Assembly (NCBI GenBank): GCA_022013205.1
Contig: JAKLQT010000057.1
Coordinates: forward strand, 1 to 10,981
Length of the DNA stretch: 10,981 bases
Origin: Candidatus Omnitrophota bacterium
GTDB lineage: Bacteria; Omnitrophota; Gorgyraeia; B26-G9
Reading direction: 5' to 3'
Part shown: piece after piece, positions 5,587 through 10,981 of the stretch
Position numbering within the stretch: the stretch's first letter is position 1
Layout of the letters: each line of letters opens with the position of its first letter
The notes under the pieces: model-generated
What the model was told of the DNA's origin: nothing
Databases searched by the model: none
Seen by the model: only the letters and a program-made list of their open reading frames with translations
Program-made: the position numbers and the translations under genes

Positions 5587-6450
5587 GTGAAAGTACAAAA
5601 TTTATTAAAAACTTCAATTATTATTATTTTGCTGGGGATAATCTATTATCCTATGTTTTGCTGGGTGTGGGAACGCTGGAATGCTACCGAGTCGTACTAC
5701 AGTCATGGGCCGCTGATTATTATCACATCGTTATTTATTGTTTGGGTCAAAAAAAAGGAATTGAAAAAACTGGAACTGCAGCCTTCTAATTGGGGGATTG
5801 TATTGGTTGCCTTAGGATTATTACTTCATTTGTCCGGAATCTGGGCCGGAGTATATTTCGTATCCGGGTTTTCATTTATTTTGGCTATCACGGGTTTGAT
5901 TATGTATTTTTTTGGGAAAAGAATTTTAAAGGAGATTTGGTTCCCTGTGACTTTTCTTCTTTTTATGGTTCCACTGCCATTGGTAATAATAAGCGATATT
6001 ACGTTTAAAATGAAAATGTTTGCTACACATGGGGCGGTTTTAGCGCTTAATAAAATCGGAATAACATCAATACAAGAGGGAAGTACAATAAAAATGCCTT
6101 ATTCTTATTTAATCGTGGAAGGACAATGTAGTGGCTTGAAGTATTTAATATCACTTTTAGCGTTTGGCGCGGCCTTTGCGTATTTAATAAGAAAAAATAT
6201 TGCGGTTAGGTGGATGTTATTTTTATCATCAATTCCTATCGCGCTGCTGGCAAATATCTTCCGGATTGTATTGATGGGGTGGGTTAGTGATGTATTTGGA
6301 ATGGAAGCAGCGCATGGGTGGTTTCATGATTTTTCTGGGTTTTTGTTATTTTTCTTTGCCGCAGTGGGGTTTTTAGTGGTGAACAATTTGCTTACAACCC
6401 AGGTTAAGATAGATACAAACACTAAACTCGAAATACCAAATTCTAAATAA
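5587..6450 (+). CDS. xrt: Exosortase (PEP-CTERM protein-sorting transpeptidase family)
   Basis: From GTG 5587 this encodes 287 residues, predicted to be a polytopic inner-membrane protein with about eight hydrophobic segments. The exosortase catalytic residues are present: Cys181 in VEGQCSGLKYL, Arg226 in LANIFRIV and His247 in HGWFHDFSGF. The family recognises C-terminal PEP-CTERM signals, cleaves them and is thought to transfer the protein to a surface component. Two PEP-CTERM proteins lie 1.5-3 kb downstream. No EpsI-like C-terminal domain is fused. The start is uncertain. The frame extends upstream to an ATG at 5485, but the extra 34 residues are encoded by the palindromic element and are not membrane-like. 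GTG 5587 begins VKVQNLLKTS directly before the first hydrophobic segment, though neither start has a clear ribosome-binding site. The exact exosortase subtype is not assigned. Confidence 0.9.
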   Translation: MKVQNLLKTSIIIILLGIIYYPMFCWVWERWNATESYYSHGPLIIITSLFIVWVKKKELKKLELQPSNWGIVLVALGLLLHLSGIWAGVYFVSGFSFILAITGLIMYFFGKRILKEIWFPVTFLLFMVPLPLVIISDITFKMKMFATHGAVLALNKIGITSIQEGSTIKMPYSYLIVEGQCSGLKYLISLLAFGAAFAYLIRKNIAVRWMLFLSSIPIALLANIFRIVLMGWVSDVFGMEAAHGWFHDFSGFLLFFFAAVGFLVVNNLLTTQVKIDTNTKLEIPNSK

Positions 6451-7113
6451 AATTCGAGTTAAAAAAACAGGCTCCTGTAAGTTTCTTGTGTTCACACAGA
6501 GACACAAAGAACACTAAGTTTTTTTATTCGACACTTCCATTTATAATTCTTGATATCCCATGTTTTCAACAATAATATCTGCTCTAAATCCCTCGTCAAA
6601 CTTTATGCCTTAATATTAAATTTACACATGTAACTCATGTAGAGAATGTAGAAGAGAAATATTTTGAGCCGGCTAATAAAATTAAAAAACTCCATTCCAT
6701 AAAACCTACATGCTCTACAGGGACTACATGTTAAAAATTCTACCACATTACCCGTTATAATTGTACCAATCCCATTTTCTATCATTCTCCGTGTCTCTGC
6801 GTCTTTGTGTGATTATAATATTAAGTTTTTAAATGGGAATCGATGCTTTTTTCTTCTCTCTTGTCCTTCAATGCCTTATATCTTTTCTTTCAATTCATTT
6901 AAGAATGGACCGCAAAGACAATAATGTTGGCTAATTAGCACAACAGTTGTTTATAAAAATGGACAGAAATAGAGGGACGGAGCAAATATTATTAGTAGAA
7001 GTAATAAAAGTTAAAACATTAGGTATGTTTTTAAACAAATTTAATTGCTTTAATTTTATATCGTTATAAATATGAACAGATAAAAAATAAAAAAACGCCT
7101 TGCTGCATTGTTT
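6451..7113. other. Gene-free, repeat-rich spacer
   Basis: No plausible gene is seen. After the exosortase, AACTCGAA around the end of the gene can pair with TTCGAGTT (~6453-6460), and ACAGG-CT-CCTGT follows, but no U-tract terminator. Words of the CACAGAGACAC type occur at 6493-6518 and inverted at 6787-6814. The stretch holds one copy of a ~90-bp inverted repeat (6694-6785). Palindromes GCTAATTAGC (6930-6939) and ACAAC-A-GTTGT (6940-6950) lie about 170 bp upstream of the sigma-54-like promoter, a plausible activator-binding position. The rest is AT-rich and featureless. Confidence 0.5.
6622..6785. repeat. Inverted repeat copy A, with an internal CATGTAG palindrome
   Basis: The minus strand of 6694-6785 matches 9635-9727 on the plus strand. 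Shared blocks are ATTGGTACAATTAT, then a 24-nt identical run beginning GGTAGAATTTTTAACATG, then TGTAGAGCAT, with a single 1-nt indel. Next to it, 6628-6652 reads ACATGTAACTCATGTAGAGAATG on the plus strand. This is an imperfect inverted partner of the same motif, so the unit is partly self-complementary. The CATGTAG motif recurs every 9 bp. Confidence 0.7.
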
Positions 7114-7130
7114 TTGGCACAAAAAATGCT
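7114..7130 (+). promoter_or_regulatory. sigma-54-like promoter of the sugar transferase / PEP-CTERM unit
   Basis: TTGGCACAAAAAATGCT carries a perfect -24 box and a -12 box with one change (ATGCT for TTGCT). GG is at 7116-7117 and GC at 7128-7129, 12 nt apart. The predicted start is near 7141, 55 nt before the ATG. It is the third such site in the window reading into a gene for an exported protein or the matrix polysaccharide. Confidence 0.75.
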
Positions 7131-7195
7131 GATAAATGATACTAATACACTAATACACCTTTATTAGAGTTACAACAATAAAAGGAAGCGTAGGT

Positions 7196-7978
7196 ATGTT
7201 GAACAAAATAGCAAGAGTACATCTTAAAATTCTGGTTTCTACGATTGCCGTTACTTTGCTGCTGGTGATTCCTAAGGTTATGGCTATGTCATCTTCACAA
7301 GAGGCCCTGGCGTTGCGGCCATATGGGGTTTTTGCGTTTTTATTCTGGCTTAGCGGGGTATCGCTTCGTTTTATACAGGCGCGCTTTTTACAGTTGAAAC
7401 GCGGTTTTGATATTATGGTTGCTTCTATCAGTCTGATGATTACTTCCCCGATTATTGTGCTCGCGGCCTTGGGGATAAAGCTGTTTTCTCCCAAAGGTCC
7501 GGTGTTTTATTCCCAGTTAAGAGTCGGGGAGAACGGCCGGATATTTAAAATCTATAAATTGCGTTCTATGAAGCCTGATGCGGAGAACGGCACCGGCGCG
7601 ATATGGAGTTCCGGTGAGGCTGATCCGAGATTAATCCCGTTTATCGGAAGATTGATGAGGAAGGCGCATATAGATGAAATTCCGCAATTTTTCAATGTGC
7701 TAAAAGGCGAGATGAGTGTTGTCGGGCCGCGGCCGGAGCGTCCGGAGATAGTGAATATTTTAAAATATGAGATACCGGAATATGAGAAAAGATTGAGGGT
7801 AAAACCGGGTATTACCGGGCTGGCGCAGGTAAGGAGCAGATATGACAAAACCCTGTCTGATGTGAAGAAAAAGGTGAAGCTTGACCTTTTATATATACGC
7901 AAGATGTGTCTTTTTACGGAATTAAATATTATTTTTAAGACAGTGTTGGTTATTTTAACAGGTAAAGCGCTAGGTTAA
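7196..7978 (+). CDS. Polyprenyl-phosphate sugar phosphotransferase (bacterial sugar transferase family)
   Basis: This encodes 260 residues, with ribosome-binding site AAGGAAG at 7182-7188. Two hydrophobic segments at ~10-30 and ~42-58 precede the catalytic domain. That domain opens KRGFDIMVASISLMITSPI with the membrane-inserted helix, continues GPVFYSQLRVGENGRIFKIYKLRSM, then the catalytic Asp160-Glu161 pair in HIDEIPQFFNVLKGEMSVVGPRPE, and KPGITGLAQV. The family moves a sugar-1-phosphate from a nucleotide sugar to undecaprenyl phosphate on the cytoplasmic face, the first step of exopolysaccharide repeat-unit assembly. It is shorter than WbaP/EpsB-type proteins (~460 residues), lacking their multi-helix region and nucleotide-binding-like domain. 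The sugar donor cannot be read from sequence. The next gene starts about 50 nt downstream, so they are probably co-transcribed from the sigma-54-like promoter. Confidence 0.92.
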   Translation: MLNKIARVHLKILVSTIAVTLLLVIPKVMAMSSSQEALALRPYGVFAFLFWLSGVSLRFIQARFLQLKRGFDIMVASISLMITSPIIVLAALGIKLFSPKGPVFYSQLRVGENGRIFKIYKLRSMKPDAENGTGAIWSSGEADPRLIPFIGRLMRKAHIDEIPQFFNVLKGEMSVVGPRPERPEIVNILKYEIPEYEKRLRVKPGITGLAQVRSRYDKTLSDVKKKVKLDLLYIRKMCLFTELNIIFKTVLVILTGKALG

Positions 7979-8029
7979 AAAGGCATTGGTGCAAAGCTCT
8001 GGCGGATAGAAAAAAAAGTGGTGAGAAAG

Positions 8030-8728
8030 ATGAAAAAATTATTGGTTTTGATAATAATTATGGTATGGGGATTTATTGTCCCGCAATCAAGTTTTGCCGT
8101 TATTATTATGGCTGATATCGCCAATTCCACGGCGGGGCTTGGCAATTTTGAAGGCACCCTTACCTACAGCGCGGGTAGTGCGACAAACGCGACGCTTGTG
8201 ATTAGTTTAAAAAATACCAGTTCTTCAGGTGGTTATCTAACAGCGTTTGTATTGAATAATCCGTTTAATTCCATCTCTGGCATTCCTACCTGGTCGTTTA
8301 CGAATGAGGATTTTAATAAACTTTTTGTCAATGCTGGAATTAAAGGTGAACCTTATGGATATTTTGATATCGGCGCAAGTTTAGGGACAAATCTACACAG
8401 TAATTTTGCCGATAATGGTCCTCCGACGAAAGGGATAGCTGCGGGTGTTACCGAGACATTCACTTTTAATTTGGCCGGCAGCGGCCTGGACGGATTAACA
8501 GAGCAGAGTTTTATCGACGCGCTTTCCACAGGGGGGAGTTCATATTACGGGCCGCAATTTTTTGTCGCGCGTTTTCGTGGCATACCTGTTGGCGAAGGCA
8601 GTGATAAAGTTCCGGCAAAAACAAACGGAGAGCCTGTCCCTGAGCCGGCGACGATGTTGTTGCTTGGGCCGGCATTGATGGGATTAGCGGCTACCCGGAA
8701 AAAAATAGTAAGCAGAGATGATCGGTGA
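8030..8728 (+). CDS. Secreted PEP-CTERM protein 1
   Basis: This encodes 232 residues from ATG 8030, which has GGTGAG 4 nt upstream. GTG codons at 8018 and 8021 would add a few residues before the same signal peptide, MKKLLVLIIIMVWGFIVPQSSFA. The mature part is rich in Gly, Ser, Thr and Asn with short beta-strand patterns, probably a beta-sandwich; no named domain was recognised. The C-terminus (203-232) is a PEP-CTERM signal: VPEPATMLLLGPALMGLAA, then the basic TRKK cluster. The neighbouring exosortase is the expected processing enzyme. Likely a matrix or surface protein. Confidence 0.88.
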   Translation: MKKLLVLIIIMVWGFIVPQSSFAVIIMADIANSTAGLGNFEGTLTYSAGSATNATLVISLKNTSSSGGYLTAFVLNNPFNSISGIPTWSFTNEDFNKLFVNAGIKGEPYGYFDIGASLGTNLHSNFADNGPPTKGIAAGVTETFTFNLAGSGLDGLTEQSFIDALSTGGSSYYGPQFFVARFRGIPVGEGSDKVPAKTNGEPVPEPATMLLLGPALMGLAATRKKIVSRDDR

Positions 8729-8782
8729 GTTAGCACGTGTAAAAAAAATAATACAGGAATGACGCGAAGCACTCACTTTTTT
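8725..8782 (+). terminator. Possible weak terminator between the PEP-CTERM genes
   Basis: GTGAGT (8725-8730, overlapping the stop codon) pairs with ACTCAC (8771-8776), followed directly by six T residues. The stem is only 6 bp and encloses about 40 nt, so it may be inefficient and let transcription continue into the next gene. Confidence 0.4.
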
Positions 8783-8797
8783 AGATAGAACAATGGC

Positions 8798-8820
8798 CGT
8801 GAATAAACACAGCGGCCCGG
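8798..8820 (+). other. Small hairpin between the PEP-CTERM genes
   Basis: GGCCG (just after 8794) and CGGCC (ending near 8818) form a 5-bp stem around a TGAATAAACACAG loop with a further TG/CA pairing. It lies in the 165-bp gap before the second PEP-CTERM gene. There is no U-tract and no clear promoter in the gap. Confidence 0.3.
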
Positions 8821-8893
8821 AATAACGTAAGAAGTAGTTAAATATTAAGCAAATGTAATAAATTTTATTAAGAAAAGGGGGTGAATTAGAAAC

Positions 8894-9514
8894 ATGAAAA
8901 GATTAATGTTAGCAGTTCTACTGGTAACAGGTGTAATTATGATGTCTCAACCGGCAATGGCCTTTACCTTTACGCTTAGTCCGGCTCAAATTCAACAGCT
9001 TTATAAGACTTATGCTACGGGGGGAGCTGGCACAACAGTGTATGAGGTTGAGTCCCTATTTGACGGCGCAAAGTTTATCGGTAAAATCGCTAAAATCGGC
9101 GGTGGTAGTAGCGAGATACCGGAGATTTGGATTGGATCCACTGCGCTGGGGATTAGTGATTTAAGCGGGTTTGACGCGTACGCGTTAAATATCGGTAATT
9201 GGAATGAAAATACATGGGAATATTGTCTATACTTAAACGCCGGAGGTTCGCCGGTGCAAAGCGGATGGACAGCAATACCGGTTGGCAGTTCTGCGGGTTT
9301 AATGCTGAATCTTACTACAGTATCAGGGTTAAATAATATCTCTGATATAGGTTTTTGTATTCGTGGTAAGGTTCCGCTTGGAACTCCCCGAAACCCTGAT
9401 TATACCTTTGAAACAGTAGTTGCTCCTGTTCCCGAACCGGCAACTATGTTATTGCTCGGGCCGGCATTGTTGGGATTAGCGGGTTTGAAGAGAAAAAAGA
9501 GTTCGTGCGCTTAA
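8894..9514 (+). CDS. Secreted PEP-CTERM protein 2
   Basis: This encodes 206 residues. The purine-rich GGGGGTGA about 10 nt upstream of the ATG serves as ribosome-binding site. A signal peptide covers residues 1-23 (MKRLMLAVLLVTGVIMMSQPAMA). The mature part starts FTFTLSPAQIQQLYKTYATG and has a beta-rich pattern with aromatic residues (NIGNWNENTWEYCLYLNAGG); no named fold was recognised. Residues 179-206 form the sorting tail VPEPATMLLLGPALLGLAG, then LKRKK. Eighteen of the first nineteen tail residues match protein 1, while the mature domains look unrelated. It is the last gene before a strong terminator. Confidence 0.9.
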   Translation: MKRLMLAVLLVTGVIMMSQPAMAFTFTLSPAQIQQLYKTYATGGAGTTVYEVESLFDGAKFIGKIAKIGGGSSEIPEIWIGSTALGISDLSGFDAYALNIGNWNENTWEYCLYLNAGGSPVQSGWTAIPVGSSAGLMLNLTTVSGLNNISDIGFCIRGKVPLGTPRNPDYTFETVVAPVPEPATMLLLGPALLGLAGLKRKKSSCA

Positions 9515-9545
9515 TTGAATCAGGCTGTAGATAGAATAAAGAATT

Positions 9546-9588
9546 CGCTCAAGAGAGAAATGCGGTTTTTTTCTCTTGAGCGTTTTTT
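9546..9588 (+). terminator. Strong intrinsic terminator closing the PEP-CTERM unit
   Basis: CGCTCAAGAGA (9546-9556) pairs with TCTCTTGAGCG (9572-9582) over 11 bp, extendable to 15 bp through GAAA/TTTT with one wobble. A T6 run and a second T-rich run follow. Confidence 0.92.
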
Positions 9589-9634
9589 ATTTTTTAGGCA
9601 AGGTGGATTTTTAACGCTAGGTATGTGAAAATTA

Positions 9635-9727
9635 TGGAAAATGGAATTGGTACAATTATGACGGATAGCCCTGGTAGAATTTTTAACATGTAGTCCATGT
9701 AGAGCATATAGGCCTTATCGAATGAAA
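9635..9727. repeat. Inverted repeat copy B
   Basis: Plus-strand counterpart of 6694-6785 in opposite orientation, with long identical blocks (14, 24 and 10 nt) and scattered substitutions. The two copies bracket the sugar transferase and both PEP-CTERM genes. The rest of the gap between the terminator and the IS630 promoter shows no gene. Confidence 0.7.
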
Positions 9728-9787
9728 TTAATCAGAAGAGTCCAACTCAATTAAGAAAGAACCAAAATAATTTCGTCAGCGCCGAAT

Positions 9788-9816
9788 TTGACAAAGAGCA
9801 GGAATTAAGGTATACT
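9788..9816 (+). promoter_or_regulatory. sigma-70 promoter of the IS630-type transposase
   Basis: TTGACA (9788-9793), a 17-nt spacer and TATACT (9811-9816) form a near-consensus promoter about 115 nt upstream of the transposase ATG. It sits near the probable left end of the element. Confidence 0.7.
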
Positions 9817-9932
9817 ACTTACTTAGTTATACTCACTTAGGCTATAAATAGCGTTTATTTTGCTGGACGCATAAACTTTAAACGTGTATAATTTTCAGTA
9901 GACTTAAAAATTATCAAAGCAAGGAGGCTGTC

Positions 9933-10400
9933 ATGATAAAAATTGAGTTCACTGAAAAAGAAAAAGAAATATTAAATTATGAGCGCTATCATCACCCCCA
10001 TCCGCGCGTCCAACGAAAAATGGAGGCCTTATGGTTAAAAAGCCAAGGAGAATCGCGTAAACGAATCGCAAAATTAACAGGAGTGTCAGTTAATATTGTT
10101 ACCCAATATATTAAAGAATACAAAGCAGGCGGTATCGAAAAATTAAAAGAAATTCATTTTTATAAACCGCAAAGTCAATTAAATGAATACATAATCACAA
10201 TTGAAAATTATTTTCAAGAGCATCCTCCTGCAACCGTTAAAGAAGCGATGGCAAAAATTAAGGAACTTACCGGCATTAAACGCAGTGAGGTGCAAATTTG
10301 GAAATTTATTAAACGCATTGGATTAAAATGTCGAAAAGTAGGCATGATTCCCTCGAAAGTCGATATTGAAAAACAGGAAAACTTTAAAAAAAAGAGTTAG
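9933..10400 (+). CDS. IS630-family transposase, N-terminal frame (orfA)
   Basis: This encodes 155 residues with ribosome-binding site AAGGAGG at 9921-9927. It holds the DNA-binding half: a helix-turn-helix at ~28-60 (ESRKRIAKLTGVSVNIVTQY) and a second winged-helix-like part (HPPATVKEAMAKIKELTG, EVQIWKFIKRIGLKCRK). It stops at TAG 10398-10400 after the A-run, just before the catalytic region. The full enzyme needs a -1 shift into the next frame. Confidence 0.88.
   Translation: MIKIEFTEKEKEILNYERYHHPHPRVQRKMEALWLKSQGESRKRIAKLTGVSVNIVTQYIKEYKAGGIEKLKEIHFYKPQSQLNEYIITIENYFQEHPPATVKEAMAKIKELTGIKRSEVQIWKFIKRIGLKCRKVGMIPSKVDIEKQENFKKKS
10388..10394 (+). promoter_or_regulatory. -1 programmed frameshift slippery site
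   Basis: A AAA AAG lies in phase with orfA and fits the X XXY YYZ rule used by dnaX and several insertion sequences. The two frames overlap for only 13 nt (10388-10400), and the heptamer starts exactly at the first usable base. AGGA at 10375-10378, about 10 nt upstream, could act as the Shine-Dalgarno-like stimulator seen in dnaX. No strong downstream hairpin was noticed. Confidence 0.65.
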
Positions 10401-10975
10401 AACCTCGTCTTAAAGAAGCAAAAAAAGGAACCCGAACCGTTTTTTTTGTTGATGCTGCACATTTTGTTTTAGCGCCTTTTTTAGGATACCTGTGGAGTAG
10501 GACGCGATTATTTCTAAAGGCTCCATCTGGAAGGCAACGGTTTAATGTTTTAGGAGCCCTTAATGCTGTTACGCATGAGTTGATTGCCATCACCAATGAC
10601 GCTTATATCAACTCTCAAAGTGTTTGTGATTTATTATGGAAAATTGCTCATTTAAACTTAAAGACACCTATTACCCTTGTGTTAGATAATGCTCGCTATC
10701 AAAGGTGTAATCTTGTTAAGCAATTTGCAAAGCAGCTTGATATTGAACTTCTGTTTTTGCCAGCATATTCACCGAATCTCAATCTTATTGAACGGCTTTG
10801 GAAATTTGTCAAAAAGCAATGTTTGTATTCAAAGTATTATTCAGAGTTTGAAAGTTTTAAAAACGCTATCAGCGATTGTCTGGGTAAGACCCATTTAACT
10901 TATAAACGAGAACTTGATTCCCTATTGACTCTCAATTTTCAGATATTTAAGAAAGCACAATTTGTGACCTTTTAA
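10388..10975 (+). CDS. IS630-family transposase, catalytic frame (orfB, reached by -1 frameshift)
   Basis: The frame is open from 10388, right after a TAA at 10385-10387, to TAA 10973-10975. It begins ELEPRLKEAKKGTRTVFFVDAAHF and has no good start of its own. It carries all three catalytic acidic residues: Asp in FVDAAHF, Asp in LVLDNARYQ and Glu in NLNLIERLWKF. Thirty-four residues separate the second Asp and the Glu, the D34E spacing of the IS630/Tc1 group. Fused to orfA it gives roughly 350 residues, a normal length for the family. The enzyme cuts and rejoins DNA at TA targets. Confidence 0.85.
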   Translation, partial: KKELEPRLKEAKKGTRTVFFVDAAHFVLAPFLGYLWSRTRLFLKAPSGRQRFNVLGALNAVTHELIAITNDAYINSQSVCDLLWKIAHLNLKTPITLVLDNARYQRCNLVKQFAKQLDIELLFLPAYSPNLNLIERLWKFVKKQCLYSKYYSEFESFKNAISDCLGKTHLTYKRELDSLLTLNFQIFKKAQFVTF

Positions 10976-10981
10976 GGTATA

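Larger units (their letters stand above)
9788..10981 (+). mobile_element. IS630/Tc1-mariner-type insertion element (right end not seen)
   Basis: This is a transposase unit with its own promoter, ribosome-binding site and two overlapping frames. TTAAGGTATA occurs at 9805-9814 and again at 10972-10981 in direct orientation. IS630 elements target TA and have inverted termini, which were not located, so the boundaries are approximate and the right end probably lies past the window. Confidence 0.6.

Noticed and set aside
6603..6785. A 60-residue minus-strand reading frame
   Set aside because: It coincides with the inverted repeat, has no ribosome-binding site and no recognisable protein features.
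10972..10981. TTAAGGTATA as a 10-bp target-site duplication of the IS630 element
   Set aside because: The family duplicates only TA, the right terminal repeat is not visible, and the word overlaps the transposase stop codon.

Overview
The window looks like an accessory region of a Gram-negative environmental bacterium. It encodes an exosortase, two proteins with PEP-CTERM tails, a large secreted protein with a CFI-box C-terminal domain and an exopolysaccharide-type sugar transferase, and it has several sigma-54-like promoters. This gene mix, moderate AT-richness and repeat-rich spacers fit uncultured lineages such as Omnitrophota or deltaproteobacteria-like groups. That placement is inference; no phylogenetic marker is present.

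Layout. 1-1088 (minus): 5' part of a DDE transposase that runs off the left edge, with a consensus sigma-70 promoter. 1486-2086: sigma-54-like promoter, a short secreted Ig-like protein that looks like a truncated paralogue of the next gene, and a terminator. 2241-5092: sigma-54-like promoter, a leader of about 350 nt holding a class I cyclic-di-GMP (GEMM-I) riboswitch, an intrinsic terminator 15 nt before the start codon, then an 823-residue secreted protein (Ig-like domain, seven propeller-like repeats, a ZU5-like domain, CFI-box tail). 5093-5586: structured spacer with a second array of GCTCATA repeats, a terminator and a nest of palindromes. 5587-6450: exosortase. 6451-7195: gene-free, repeat-rich spacer ending in a third sigma-54-like promoter. 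7196-9514: polyprenyl-phosphate sugar phosphotransferase and two PEP-CTERM proteins, closed by a strong terminator. 9788-10975: IS630-family element whose transposase is split across a canonical -1 slippery heptamer.

How the genes fit together. The sugar transferase would start a polysaccharide on a lipid carrier. The exosortase would process PEP-CTERM proteins at the inner membrane so that they are delivered to the surface or matrix. Sigma-54 control matches the known PrsK/PrsR-RpoN link of PEP-CTERM/EpsH systems. The cyclic-di-GMP riboswitch adds a second layer of biofilm-type control to the large surface protein.

The most unusual element is the riboswitch. Its consensus core GGGAC/GCAAAGCC is split by exactly two small hairpins. 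The second carries an 8-nt segment complementary to the 5' arm of the downstream terminator, and the distal P3 loop is filled by a heptanucleotide tandem array. This suggests a c-di-GMP switch with an unusual built-in antiterminator.
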